This document shows, piece after piece, positions 1 through 7,778 of a stretch of 64,000 nucleotides of DNA. Below the pieces are notes generated by a model. It saw only the letters and a list, made by a program, of their open reading frames with translations, had not been told where the DNA came from and did not search any database. A program made the position numbers and the translations under genes. Source of the DNA: JASLEW01 sp035544875 (GTDB lineage: Bacteria > Acidobacteriota > Thermoanaerobaculia > Multivoradales > UBA5704); the NCBI GenBank assembly GCA_035544875.1, contig DASZZP010000021.1, positions 248,001 through 312,000 of the forward strand, read 5' to 3'. Each line of letters starts with the position of its first letter. The stretch's first letter is position 1.

Positions 1-2
1 AC

Positions 3-1001
3 GTGGGCGTGCTGCTGGTCGAGGCCTCGCGCCACCTGGACTTCGTCAACCCGCGGGCCAGCGAGCTATTGGGCTGCGCGGATCGGGCAGAGGTGGAGCG
101 GCGCTGGCCCGAGATACGGCAGCTCCTCGAACCCGCGCTGGGGCCGATGGAGCAACGCGCGGCACGGTTCGACCTGGACGTGCCGGGTGCGCACGGGCCG
201 CGAGCCCTACGCTGCCTGGTGTACCCTCTGGCGGAGGAAGAAAACCAGGTTTTCCTCTTCCTGCTGCGCGACCGGGTGATGCTCGACGCGCTCGAGACCG
301 ACCTGCTGCTCGCCAGCCAGCTGCGCGCCCTCACCCGCGTCTACGGCGCCATCACCCACGACCTCAAGGCACCGCTCAACGCGATGGTGCTGAACCTCGA
401 CCTGCTGCAGAGTGCCCTCCGGCGCGGCGAAGGTGCGCGCGAGGCCGCGGAGAGCGAGCGGTATCTCGGCGTGCTGCGCGAGGAGCTCGAGCGCCTCGAC
501 CGCTCGCTGCTTGCCCTGCTCGCCGATACCACGCCCGCCAGCCGTAGGCGCGAGGAGTTCGACGTGCGCGCCATGGTGGAGGAGATCGAGCGGCTGTTGC
601 TGCCGCAGGCGCGCCTGCAGCACGTCGCTCTCGAGGCCCGCCTGCCGGGGACGGCGGTGCGCATCGCCGGCCAGCGCGACCGCCTGAAACAGGCCATCCT
701 CAACGTTGCCATCAACGCCCTCGAGGCGATGTCCGACGGCGGCGCGCTCGAGCTGCGCCTGGAGACCCTTCCCGACCAGGCCGACGTGCTGATCACCGAC
801 AGCGGGCCCGGCATCCCGGAGGCGGTGCGCCCGCGCATCTTCGACATGCATTTCACGACCAAGTCCAGCGGCACCGGCATCGGCCTCTACGTGGCGCGCT
901 CGATCGTCGAGGCGCACGGCGGCGAGATCATCGTCGAGAGCGCGCCGGGCCGGGGCAGCGAGTTCCGGCTGCGCCTGCCGCTGCTGGGCATCGAGGGCTG
1001 A
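3..1001 (+). CDS. Sensor histidine kinase, 5'-truncated by the window edge
   Basis: Membrane-linked or soluble sensor kinase that should autophosphorylate and pass phosphate to the regulator encoded next. The visible 332 residues begin inside a PAS-like segment (about 1-90), followed by a HisKA dimerisation helix with the phospho-acceptor His near residue 119 (motif ITHDLKAPLN) and an HATPase_c domain with an N-box (NVAINALEAM), G1 box (DSGPGIP) and G2 box (GTGIGLYVA). The apparent GTG at 3 is only the first in-frame codon, so the real start lies upstream and sensor domains are missing here. The stop is 5 nt before the response regulator start, so the pair is a two-component operon. Ligand unknown. 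Confidence 0.9.
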   Translation: MGVLLVEASRHLDFVNPRASELLGCADRAEVERRWPEIRQLLEPALGPMEQRAARFDLDVPGAHGPRALRCLVYPLAEEENQVFLFLLRDRVMLDALETDLLLASQLRALTRVYGAITHDLKAPLNAMVLNLDLLQSALRRGEGAREAAESERYLGVLREELERLDRSLLALLADTTPASRRREEFDVRAMVEEIERLLLPQARLQHVALEARLPGTAVRIAGQRDRLKQAILNVAINALEAMSDGGALELRLETLPDQADVLITDSGPGIPEAVRPRIFDMHFTTKSSGTGIGLYVARSIVEAHGGEIIVESAPGRGSEFRLRLPLLGIEG

Positions 1002-1006
1002 CCGCC

Positions 1007-2347
1007 GTGCTTCACGCCCTGGTGGTGGACGACGAAGAGAGCTCCCGGCGCGCGCTCGCGGCGCTGGTGGCCGAGCAAGGCTTCGCCGCGCAGACCGCCG
1101 GCAGCTTGCGCGAAGCACGCGGCCGGCTGCTCGCCGAGCCTCCAGACGTGGTACTGCTGGACCTGACCCTCCCCGACGGCACCGGCTTCGACCTCATCCA
1201 GGACCTCCGGGAGCAGATCGACCACGCGGAAGTCGTGGTGATCACCGGCCACGCCAGCGTGGGCACCGCCGTCGAGGCGCTGCGCCGCGGCGCCTGCGAC
1301 TACCTGACCAAGCCGGTGGACGCGGCGCGGCTCAGGACCATGCTCACCAACCTCGCGCGTACCCGCGACCTGCGGCCCAAGATCAGCGAGCTGCGCGGCC
1401 AAGTGCGCCAGCTCGGCCGCTTCGGGCTGCTGGTGGGTGCTTCGCCGGCGATGCAGCAGGTCTACGACCTGGTGGGCAGGGTGGCGCCTTCGAGCGCGAG
1501 CGTGCTCATCACCGGCGAGAGCGGTACCGGCAAGGAGCTGGTAGCGCAGACCGTCCACAGGCTCAGCCGGCGGGAGGGCAAGCCTTACCTGGTGGTCAAC
1601 TGCGCCGCGGTCTCGCCGAGCCTGATCGACAGCGATCTTTTCGGCCACGAGCGCGGCAGCTTCACCGGCGCCGAGCGCGTCCACCACGGCTACTTCGAGC
1701 GTGCGGACGGCGGCACGCTGTTCCTCGACGAGGTCAGCGAGATGCCGCCCGAGCTGCAAGCCAAGCTGCTGCGCGTCCTGGAAGCGGGCGCCGTGGCGCG
1801 AGTGGGCGGCGAAAAGATGGTCAAGGTCGACGTGCGGATCATCGCCGCCTCGAACCGCGATCTCGACGCCGCGGTCGCGGAAGGCAAGTTCCGCAGGGAC
1901 CTGCTCTACCGGCTGAAGGTCTTCCCGATCCACCTGCCGCCGCTGCGCGCCCGCGTCGAAGACATCGCGGCGCTGGCCGGGAACTTCCTCGACGAGCTCA
2001 ACCAGCAGGAGGGCACGCGTAAGACCCTGGCGGCGGCGACGGCGGCCATCCTGCAGCGATGCGCCTGGCCGGGAAACGTCCGCGAGCTCAAGAACGTGGT
2101 CCACCGCGCTTTCATCCTGGCCGGGGACGAGATCGGTCCATCCTGCCTGGCGCCCGAGCTGCACGGCCAGGCGCCGGCGGACGGCGAGCGGCCCCCGGAC
2201 ACTCTCGGCACCCTCGCCGAAGCCGAGCGCCGACTGATCCTGGCCACCGTCGAGCACTTCGGGGGCGACAAGCGCAAGGCCGCGGGGGCGCTGGGCGTGA
2301 GCCTTCGAACGCTGTACAACCGCCTCCACGAGTACGGATACGGATAG
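1007..2347 (+). CDS. NtrC-family sigma-54-dependent response regulator
   Basis: Transcription activator that opens sigma-54 RNA polymerase complexes after phosphorylation by the upstream kinase. The 446 residues show a receiver domain (acidic pocket D8-D9, phospho-Asp D52 in LLDLTLPDG, switch Lys in YLTKPVD), an AAA+ domain with Walker A GESGTGKE (170-177), sigma-54 contact loop GSFTGA (217-222, usually GAFTGA) and Walker B GGTLFLDE (235-242), and a C-terminal Fis-type helix-turn-helix (KRKAAGALGVSLRTLYNRL). The GTG at 1007 is chosen because it places the receiver beta-1 strand at the N-terminus. Several -24/-12 motifs within the next 10 kb make local targets likely; that link is inference. 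Confidence 0.95.
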   Translation: MLHALVVDDEESSRRALAALVAEQGFAAQTAGSLREARGRLLAEPPDVVLLDLTLPDGTGFDLIQDLREQIDHAEVVVITGHASVGTAVEALRRGACDYLTKPVDAARLRTMLTNLARTRDLRPKISELRGQVRQLGRFGLLVGASPAMQQVYDLVGRVAPSSASVLITGESGTGKELVAQTVHRLSRREGKPYLVVNCAAVSPSLIDSDLFGHERGSFTGAERVHHGYFERADGGTLFLDEVSEMPPELQAKLLRVLEAGAVARVGGEKMVKVDVRIIAASNRDLDAAVAEGKFRRDLLYRLKVFPIHLPPLRARVEDIAALAGNFLDELNQQEGTRKTLAAATAAILQRCAWPGNVRELKNVVHRAFILAGDEIGPSCLAPELHGQAPADGERPPDTLGTLAEAERRLILATVEHFGGDKRKAAGALGVSLRTLYNRLHEYGYG

Positions 2348-2506
2348 ACGGCGCGGACGGGCAGCCCGTCCCTTGAGCAACCGTCGGAACTCCTGCGCTT
2401 TGATTTTGAGCTGACGGCCTACCCGCGGCCTACCCGCGCTTTTGCCCGAGTCGTCTTCACCGGCGGTAGGGCGCAGCTCCTCGCCCCGCTCGACCGCCGG
2501 TCGTGC

Positions 2507-2782
2507 TCAGCGCCGTGACCAGGCGGGGCGCGGCATTCCGCGGCGGACTGCGTGGTAGGCGACGAGCAGGGCGACCGCGCCGACGACGGCGACGAAGAAA
2601 CTGTACGGATTCAGCCCGGTGACGCCCGATCTCCCGAAGAAGCCGAAGAGCCAGCCTCCGATGACTGCGCCGATGACGCCAAGGGCGATGTCCAGGAAGA
2701 AGCCCTCGCCCGTCTTGTTGACGATCTTGCTGGCGACGAAGCCTGATATCAAGCCAAGGACTATCCAAGCCAGTAACGACAT
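2507..2782 (-). CDS. GlsB/YeaQ/YmgE-family small membrane protein
   Basis: A 91-residue protein of the transglycosylase-associated/GlsB family, small inner-membrane proteins linked to general and envelope stress. It starts MSLLAWIVLGLISGFVASKI, and has three hydrophobic helices with the family's glycine-rich helix-helix motifs (ALGVIGAVIGGWLFGFFG). A purine-rich site (AGAGAGG) precedes the ATG at a normal distance. It stands alone on the minus strand, divergent from the ankyrin gene, with a -24/-12 motif about 65 nt upstream. The C-terminus (RRGMPRPAWSRR) is basic and probably cytoplasmic. The molecular function of the family is not settled. Confidence 0.9.
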   Translation of the reverse strand: MSLLAWIVLGLISGFVASKIVNKTGEGFFLDIALGVIGAVIGGWLFGFFGRSGVTGLNPYSFFVAVVGAVALLVAYHAVRRGMPRPAWSRR

Positions 2783-2845
2783 GACGACCTCTCTTTCTCT
2801 CGAGAACTCGCATCATCTTCCCGATGCTCTCGATGTTCTCCCGTT

Positions 2846-2861
2846 AGCAGTTCCTATGCCA
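2846..2861 (-). promoter_or_regulatory. Candidate sigma-54 promoter for the GlsB-like gene
   Basis: Read on the minus strand the site is TGGCATAGGAACTGCT: the GG and GC dinucleotides are exactly 12 nt apart, as in the -24/-12 consensus TGGCAC-N5-TTGCW. The predicted start near 2835 gives a leader of about 53 nt before the ATG at 2782. No sigma-70 box was seen there. Confidence 0.6.
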
Positions 2862-2981
2862 TCGTCTTTGCACGGGTTGGCCGTCCGGTGGGCGGCCCCC
2901 GACGCAAAATCTGCACGGCCGCGGCGCAAGCGGGTCCGGGCAGCAACGTGCGCCACCGTCTGATGCGCGCGTGATGACACC

Positions 2982-2997
2982 TGGCATGCGCCCTGCA
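2982..2997 (+). promoter_or_regulatory. Candidate sigma-54 promoter upstream of a putative small RNA
   Basis: The site TGGCATGCGCCCTGCA has the GG-to-GC spacing of 12 nt required for sigma-54. An identical 16-mer occurs at 4223-4238 with unrelated flanks. The predicted start is near 3008, about 315 nt ahead of the ankyrin gene but only about 30 nt ahead of a terminator-like hairpin. Confidence 0.5.
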
Positions 2998-3007
2998 GAC
3001 GTATGAG

Positions 3008-3103
3008 GTGTCGTGACGTGAAGAAAAGCGCAATTCCGGGTGCTCGACTCGGCCGCTGCAAAAGGCCTGGATCCCCCGAAGACCGAGCGGGCACCCGTTT
3101 TAT
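3008..3103 (+). ncRNA. Candidate sigma-54-driven small RNA ending in an intrinsic terminator
   Basis: Between the GlsB-like and ankyrin genes (2783-3321) no protein gene is convincing. A transcript from the predicted start near 3008 would be about 95 nt and end at a hairpin: CGGGTGC at 3037-3043 pairs with GCACCCG at 3091-3097, an inner CTCGG (3048-3052) pairs with CCGAG (3083-3087), and TTTTAT follows. The outer stem plus T-run is a good intrinsic terminator. That this forms a discrete RNA is inference; it could also be attenuation in the ankyrin leader. Confidence 0.35.
3037..3103 (+). terminator. Intrinsic terminator-like hairpin
   Basis: A 7-bp GC-rich perfect outer stem and a 5-bp inner stem separated by a small internal loop are followed directly by GTTTTAT. 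It lies in a gene-free stretch and points in the plus direction. Confidence 0.5.
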
Positions 3104-3321
3104 CTCTCCTGGTCTGCCATACGACCGGTATCAAGATCCTTGTACCTGGGCGCGCGCGATCTGGCGGCGCGCCATCATCACCGCCAGCTGACCTGTTCGG
3201 CTGCGCAACGATGCGAAGGCGAGCGACATGAGCTTCGCCGAGCGTCCGCACCATCGGCTCCAGGCCAACTCTTGACCAGTGGCACGGTTCGTGAACCATC
3301 CGAAACGCGGAAGGTTTCCCG

Positions 3322-3984
3322 ATGACGAACCGTTTGCTCCGTGGCCTCCTCTTGATGATGCCGATCCTGTGCGTGGCCGGGCGCCAGGGCGAGGGCCAGG
3401 AGCTTCCCGCGTTCGACCACCAGCTGGAGCTCTTCACCCGGCTCGCGATAGAAGGCAAGGTGGCTGAGGCCGAGGCTTTTCTGCGCCAGCCCGCCTTCCT
3501 CAGCGCCGCCGACCGGGAGGGTCATACCGCCCTTTTCGCGGCTGCGGTCGCCGGCAACCTGCACGTCCTCGACCTGGTCCTGGCGCTGTCCCCGCAGCTC
3601 GACCTCTGCGACGTCCGCGGTGCGACCGCGCTGTTTTACTCGGCTGCGGGCCGCACCGAGGTCGTCAGGCGCCTCATTCAGCGCGGCGCCAACATCAACT
3701 TGCAGGACCAGACCGGAAAGAGCCCGCTCATGGTCGCGGTGCTGATGAATCATCCCGGCACAGTCGGCCTCCTTCTCGCCTCCGGCGCCGACGTCAACCA
3801 CCGCGACCACGTCGGCGCCACGGCACTGTTCTACGCGGCGGAAGCGGGCCTCTTCGTGATAGCGGAGCAGCTGGTCAAGGGCGGCGCCGACTCTCAGCTG
3901 GGCGACAACAGCGGCCTCACTCCGCGGCAGGTCGCCGAGGCCAAGCCCTTTCCGAAGATCGTGGACCTTTTCCTGCGCTACTGA
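3322..3984 (+). CDS. Secreted ankyrin-repeat protein
   Basis: A 220-residue protein with an N-terminal signal-like segment (RLLRGLLLMMPILCVAG) followed by about five ankyrin repeats from residue 35 to the end; the repeat pattern is visible as GHTALFAAAVAGN, GATALFYSAAGRTEVVRRLI, GKSPLMVAVLMNH and GATALFYAAEAGLFVI. Ankyrin repeats mediate protein binding, so a periplasmic or exported binding role is expected, partner unknown. The ATG at 3322 has GGAAGG about 7 nt upstream. It is monocistronic between two long non-coding stretches, so its promoter must lie in 3104-3321 or be the distant -24/-12 motif at 2982. Confidence 0.85.
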   Translation: MTNRLLRGLLLMMPILCVAGRQGEGQELPAFDHQLELFTRLAIEGKVAEAEAFLRQPAFLSAADREGHTALFAAAVAGNLHVLDLVLALSPQLDLCDVRGATALFYSAAGRTEVVRRLIQRGANINLQDQTGKSPLMVAVLMNHPGTVGLLLASGADVNHRDHVGATALFYAAEAGLFVIAEQLVKGGADSQLGDNSGLTPRQVAEAKPFPKIVDLFLRY

Positions 3985-4222
3985 TCGGGCCGCCTTCTGG
4001 CCTTTCGATTCTTGACGGCGTTACCTGTGCCGCCCCTCATGCAGGATCTGCACTAGATAGAAGTACAAGCCGCGCGGTCGGCGAGCCCCACGCGTGTCCC
4101 CGCGACGCTTCTGCGCCATCAGCGGGCGACTCAGGGTGCGCCCGCGCTTTACAGGCCGAGGGCAGGCTGCGCTAGCGAGACGCCGGGAAAGATGCGCCTT
4201 GCCAGGGTGCTTGATGAAATGG

Positions 4223-4238
4223 TGGCATGCGCCCTGCA
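4223..4238 (+). promoter_or_regulatory. Candidate sigma-54 promoter upstream of the PBP region
   Basis: The 16-mer TGGCATGCGCCCTGCA is identical to the motif at 2982-2997, with correct -24/-12 spacing. The predicted start near 4249 is about 105 nt before the small frame at 4354 and about 377 nt before the PBP gene. Confidence 0.5.
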
Positions 4239-4353
4239 CCGGCACAGGGTGGAGTGAAGCGCACCAGGTCGAGCTCAGGGCGCAGCAAAGACCTCCCCCC
4301 ACGACACCCCTAATCCCGCCTTCCGCAGGAGGGCAGCAGCAAGGAGCAGCACC

Positions 4354-4566
4354 ATGAACAACATGCTGATGTTTGCAGCACTTCGTCCCAATCGAAATCT
4401 GAACGATCGCGAGAGCCTGGACTGGGCGCCGCATCTTCTGACCGGCTCGAGCCGACGGGAAGTGCTATGCGCGCATGAGTACCACGGCGCGGACTTGCCG
4501 CTGGGCACACCAGAGCTCGAGTTTGACCAGCACCGGCGCCAGACCACGCGGATGGTCAGAGGGTAG
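4354..4566 (+). CDS. Possible 70-residue protein, unrecognised
   Basis: The frame starts with ATG at 4354 behind a good ribosome site (AAGGAG, 7-nt spacer) and downstream of a -24/-12 motif. The product (MNNMLMFAALRPNRNLNDRE at its start) has no signal, no membrane span and no recognised domain, and its composition is not obviously protein-like. It may be a leader peptide for the PBP gene or a chance frame. Confidence 0.3.
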   Translation: MNNMLMFAALRPNRNLNDRESLDWAPHLLTGSSRREVLCAHEYHGADLPLGTPELEFDQHRRQTTRMVRG

Positions 4567-4625
4567 GGGCCACAATGGCAATAAAGAAATGGCAATAAAA
4601 TGATCATCAACCGTGCACCACGCAC

Positions 4626-7268
4626 ATGACACTCCAGCGGTTTCAGAACACCAGTGCGTTCGCAGGAGTCGCTAGCGGTCATCCTGGCTTCCGCAGGAGG
4701 GCAGCCGCCGCCTTCGCTCGTTGGCGCGCTCACCTCTCCCGGCTGTCACCGGTGCGCTGGCTGGTGCTCGGCGGCGTGATCTCGGCCACCCTGGCCGGTC
4801 TGGGCTTCGCCAATGCCTGCGCAGGTCTCTGGCGTCTTGCCGCGCAGTTCCCCGAGGCCCCCTTTCTGCAGACCTCCCGGCTCTACGGCCAACCCGTGGA
4901 GCTGGCGACCGGCGAGGCGGCAAGCACGGCCGAGCTGGTGGCAGAGCTGGCGCGGGAGGGCTACGTGCCCCTCTCCGAAGTCGCCTACGACCTCGAATCC
5001 GGCAAGATGCCGCTCCGGCGTGGCACCTGGCGGCAGGAGGGTGACTCCCTGACCGTCCAGCTGCGCAGTTTCCCGACCGTGAGGGGAGCGGCCGGCGGTC
5101 GGCGGCTGGCAGTTCAAGTGCTAGACGGACGGATCGCCCGCCTCACTCTCGGCGGCCGGCTGGTCACGAGCGCCACCATGGAGCCACCGCTGCTCGCCTC
5201 GTTCTACGGGCCCGACGTCGCGGAGCGCCGTCCGGTCAGCGTCGCCGAGTTGCCGCGGCAGGTCGTCCAGGCCGTGCTGGCGGCCGAGGACGACGGCTTC
5301 TTCACCCACTCCGGGGTGTCGCCGAGAGGCATTGCCCGCGCCCTCTGGGTCGACCTGCGCGACCGCGGCTTCCACCAGGGCGGGAGCACCATCACCCAGC
5401 AGCTCGTCAAAAACCTCTACTGCTCCCGCCGGCGCACGCTGCTGCGCAAGGTCAAAGAGGCGCTGCTCGCGATGATCATCGAACGGCGCTACGACAAGAA
5501 CCGGATTCTCGAGGCGTATCTCAATTCGATCTACTGGGGCAAGAGCGGTGCCGCCAGCCTCATCGGCATGGGCGCAGCCGCCCGAGCCTACTTCGGCAAA
5601 GATCCCGCCGAGCTCACCCTCGACGAGGCGGCGGCGCTCGCCGCGATGATCCGCGCTCCCGGCGCCTACGCCCCCGCCGAGCACCCAAGAGCCTTGCTCG
5701 AGCGCCGCAACCGGGTGCTGCAACGCCTGGCCGACCTGGGCTGGGTGAGCCGGGGCCGCGTGCGCCGGGCGCAGGCCGAGCCGCTGCACAGCGCCCGGGG
5801 GCCGGCCGGGCCGCGGCCCTACGCCCCTTACTTTGCCGAGGTCGCCGCGCAGGAGGCGCGGGCGCGCTTCGGTCTCGGCAACCTCGCCGACGGCGGCTAC
5901 CTGCTGTTCTCGACCCTCGACCTGCGCCAGCAGCTGGCGGCGGAGGCGGCGGTGGCATCAGGGCTCGCGGCGATCGAGCGGGCGCGGCATCGGGGGCGCC
6001 ACGACCAGCCGCTCGAGGCCGCGCTGATCTCGCTCGACCCGCGGGACGGAGCGATCCTCGCCTACGTCGGCGGCCGGGACTACCGGCGCAGCCAGTTCGA
6101 CCGCGTCTCGCAGGCCCACCGCCAGCTCGGCAGCGCCTTCAAGCCAGTCGTATATGCCGCCGCCTTCGAAGCCAGGCTCGCCACCCCGGCCACTCTGCTC
6201 GATGACTCGCCGATCGAGGTCCGCTCCGGCAACACCGTGTGGAGCCCGCAGAACTACGATCGTCAGTATCGCGGCTGGATCACGGCGCGTGCCGCTCTCG
6301 AGCAGAGCATCAACGTGCCGGCGGTGCGCATGGCCGCCGCCACGGGCCTCGGCCGGATCGCCGCGCTGGCGCACGAGATGGGCCTCGGCAAGCGGCCGCA
6401 GTGCCTTCCCGCGCTGGCCCTCGGAGCCCTCGAGGTCAGCCCGCGCGAGGTGGGTCAGGTCTACTCGACTCTGGCCACTCTGGGATTGAGGTTCGCCTCG
6501 CACGCCCTCGCCGCAGTCCGCGACCGCGCCGGCGAGGTGGTGAGCGGAGAGGAGCTTCCCGGCCTGCGCCGGGTGCTCACCCAGGAGAGCGCCTACATGG
6601 TGACTTCGATGCTGCAGGGGGCTCTCGACCACGGCACCGGGAGCGGCGCCCGCAGGCGAGGCGTTCGCGGTGCGCTGGCGGGCAAGACGGGGACCACCAG
6701 CGACCGCCGGGACAGCTGGTTTGCCGGCTACTCGCCGGAGAGCGTCACCATCGTCTGGGTGGGCTACGACGACGACGCGCACACCGATCTGTCGGGCGCC
6801 AGCGCGGCGGTGCCGCTGTGGAGCCGCTTCACGGTCGCGGTGGCGCCGCGCGGAGGCTACTCCGACTTCGTTCCGCCGTCGGGGATGCTGGAGGTCACGA
6901 TCGATCCCACCAACGGCCTGCTGGCGGGCCAGGGCTGCCCTACACGAGTGCGCGAGCGCCTCCCCGAAGGGCAGGCTCCCACCACGGAATGCCGGCGGCA
7001 CGAGGCCGACGGCGAGCTCATGGCCGCCGGCGGCCCAGGCCAGCAGCCGGCCGCGGAGCCTGAGTTGCAAGCGATCTCGTCCTACGCGATCAGTGCGGGA
7101 GGAGGGGCCTGGCTGGCGCAAGACCTGCCAGGACGCGGGCCGCTCCTGGCGCCGCGGCCCCCGCCGGCGGGGTCATCGGCGAATCCCTCGGGCGCGACCT
7201 TGATCCGCCCAGGCGTGGACCACCAGGAAGCCGGAGGGCTGCCCGGCGGCCCGCCGCCGCCGCGTTGA
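4626..7268 (+). CDS. mrcB: Bifunctional class A penicillin-binding protein, PBP1b type
   Basis: Polymerises and crosslinks peptidoglycan on the periplasmic face. After a cytoplasmic tail of about 35 residues and one transmembrane helix (about 40-60), a UB2H-like regulatory domain (about 75-170) is followed by a GT51 transglycosylase domain (catalytic Glu221 in AAEDDGFFTH; GGSTITQQLVKNL; RILEAYLNSIYWG) and a transpeptidase domain with S503-x-x-K (GSAFK), S561-I-N563 and K687-T-G. The UB2H-like region is why PBP1b is preferred over PBP1a. At 880 residues it is of normal length or slightly long because of a Pro/Gly-rich tail. It is monocistronic, with a -24/-12 motif about 390 nt upstream. Confidence 0.95.
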   Translation: MTLQRFQNTSAFAGVASGHPGFRRRAAAAFARWRAHLSRLSPVRWLVLGGVISATLAGLGFANACAGLWRLAAQFPEAPFLQTSRLYGQPVELATGEAASTAELVAELAREGYVPLSEVAYDLESGKMPLRRGTWRQEGDSLTVQLRSFPTVRGAAGGRRLAVQVLDGRIARLTLGGRLVTSATMEPPLLASFYGPDVAERRPVSVAELPRQVVQAVLAAEDDGFFTHSGVSPRGIARALWVDLRDRGFHQGGSTITQQLVKNLYCSRRRTLLRKVKEALLAMIIERRYDKNRILEAYLNSIYWGKSGAASLIGMGAAARAYFGKDPAELTLDEAAALAAMIRAPGAYAPAEHPRALLERRNRVLQRLADLGWVSRGRVRRAQAEPLHSARGPAGPRPYAPYFAEVAAQEARARFGLGNLADGGYLLFSTLDLRQQLAAEAAVASGLAAIERARHRGRHDQPLEAALISLDPRDGAILAYVGGRDYRRSQFDRVSQAHRQLGSAFKPVVYAAAFEARLATPATLLDDSPIEVRSGNTVWSPQNYDRQYRGWITARAALEQSINVPAVRMAAATGLGRIAALAHEMGLGKRPQCLPALALGALEVSPREVGQVYSTLATLGLRFASHALAAVRDRAGEVVSGEELPGLRRVLTQESAYMVTSMLQGALDHGTGSGARRRGVRGALAGKTGTTSDRRDSWFAGYSPESVTIVWVGYDDDAHTDLSGASAAVPLWSRFTVAVAPRGGYSDFVPPSGMLEVTIDPTNGLLAGQGCPTRVRERLPEGQAPTTECRRHEADGELMAAGGPGQQPAAEPELQAISSYAISAGGGAWLAQDLPGRGPLLAPRPPPAGSSANPSGATLIRPGVDHQEAGGLPGGPPPPR

Positions 7269-7333
7269 CCAAGATCGCCTGCGGCCGTCATGTGTGTGCA
7301 CGAGAACGGTACCTTCGTCATGGAGAGGCGGCC

Positions 7334-7349
7334 TGGCTCAGGCCTTGCA
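7334..7349 (+). promoter_or_regulatory. Candidate sigma-54 promoter for the CsbD-like gene
   Basis: The site TGGCTCAGGCCTTGCA has a perfect -12 element (TTGCA), TGGC at -24 and exact 12-nt GG-to-GC spacing. The predicted start near 7360 leaves a leader of about 53 nt before the ATG at 7413, a typical arrangement. Confidence 0.6.
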
Positions 7350-7412
7350 CATTGGGGGATTGAAGGGCTTGAAGCTCGTCATCACGCGGGCAGGGCCGCA
7401 AAGGAGAGACAC

Positions 7413-7601
7413 ATGGGAATTGGCAAAGACGGTGCGAAGAACCAGGGCAAGGGCATCGCGAACGAGGTCAAGGGCAAGGTGAACGAGGTGATCGGCGCGG
7501 CGACAGGCGACCGCGGCCGAGAGCTCAAGGGCACGGTTCAGAAGCACGTGGGACGGACGCAGCAGAAAATTGGACGCGCCGAAGAGAAGCTGGCGAGGTA
7601 G
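7413..7601 (+). CDS. CsbD-family stress protein
   Basis: A 62-residue, Lys/Gly-rich hydrophilic protein of the CsbD family, abundant general-stress proteins of unknown mechanism. The family pattern is clear: GKGIANEVKGKVNEVIGAA, then GRELKGTVQKHVGRTQQKIG. The frame is open upstream to 7290, but AAGGAG at 7401-7406 sits 6 nt before the ATG at 7413, and the family homology begins there, so the shorter start is used. It is followed by a non-terminating hairpin and a second very small gene, probably on the same transcript. The upstream -24/-12 motif suggests sigma-54 control. Confidence 0.9.
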   Translation: MGIGKDGAKNQGKGIANEVKGKVNEVIGAATGDRGRELKGTVQKHVGRTQQKIGRAEEKLAR

Positions 7602-7615
7602 AGGGCCGGCATCCA

Positions 7616-7643
7616 ACAGGAATCTCCGCCGGAGAAGTCCTGT
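7616..7643 (+). promoter_or_regulatory. Intercistronic hairpin
   Basis: ACAGGA (7616-7621) pairs with TCCTGT (7638-7643) around a nested TCTCC/GGAGA stem. No T-run follows, so it is more likely an RNA-stability or processing element between the two small genes than a terminator. Confidence 0.45.
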
Positions 7644-7677
7644 GAGGCACTACTCTAAAAGGAAGAGGAGATAGACC

Positions 7678-7758
7678 ATGGAGCTAATTCTGATCATACT
7701 CGTCATCGTACTCTTGTTTGGTGGTGGTGGCTGGGGCTATAGAAGGTGGAGACGTTGA
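7678..7758 (+). CDS. 26-residue hydrophobic membrane peptide
   Basis: The ATG at 7678 follows a strong purine-rich ribosome site (AAGGAAGAGGAG), and the frame closes with TGA at 7756. The product starts MELILIILVIVLLFGGGGWG and ends YRRWRR: one transmembrane helix, a Gly hinge and a basic aromatic tail. This layout recalls the N-terminal part of the small hydrophobic DUF3309-type proteins, but it is about half their length, so the family call is tentative. It lies 76 nt after the CsbD-like gene and is convergent with kup. It may be an envelope-stress peptide; function unknown. Confidence 0.6.
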   Translation: MELILIILVIVLLFGGGGWGYRRWRR

Positions 7759-7778
7759 CCCTCTCCTAAAGACCAGAT

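Larger units (their letters stand above)
3985..4625. other. 641-nt largely non-coding stretch before the PBP gene
   Basis: It holds a -24/-12 motif at 4223-4238 and one weak small reading frame at 4354-4566. There is a direct repeat of AATGGCAATAAA around 4572-4600, and an 18-nt sequence CTTCCGCAGGAGGGCAGC at 4320-4337 that recurs at 4688-4705 inside the PBP gene. Nothing else was recognised. Confidence 0.6.

Noticed and set aside
3279..3294. Possible sigma-54 promoter TGGCACGGTTCGTGAA just before the ankyrin gene
   Set aside because: The -24 box is perfect but the invariant GC at -12 is GA, and the start would fall almost on the ribosome site.
4021..4434. A 137-codon minus-strand open frame before the PBP gene
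   Set aside because: No ribosome site, no recognisable features and it overlaps the candidate promoter and leader on the other strand.
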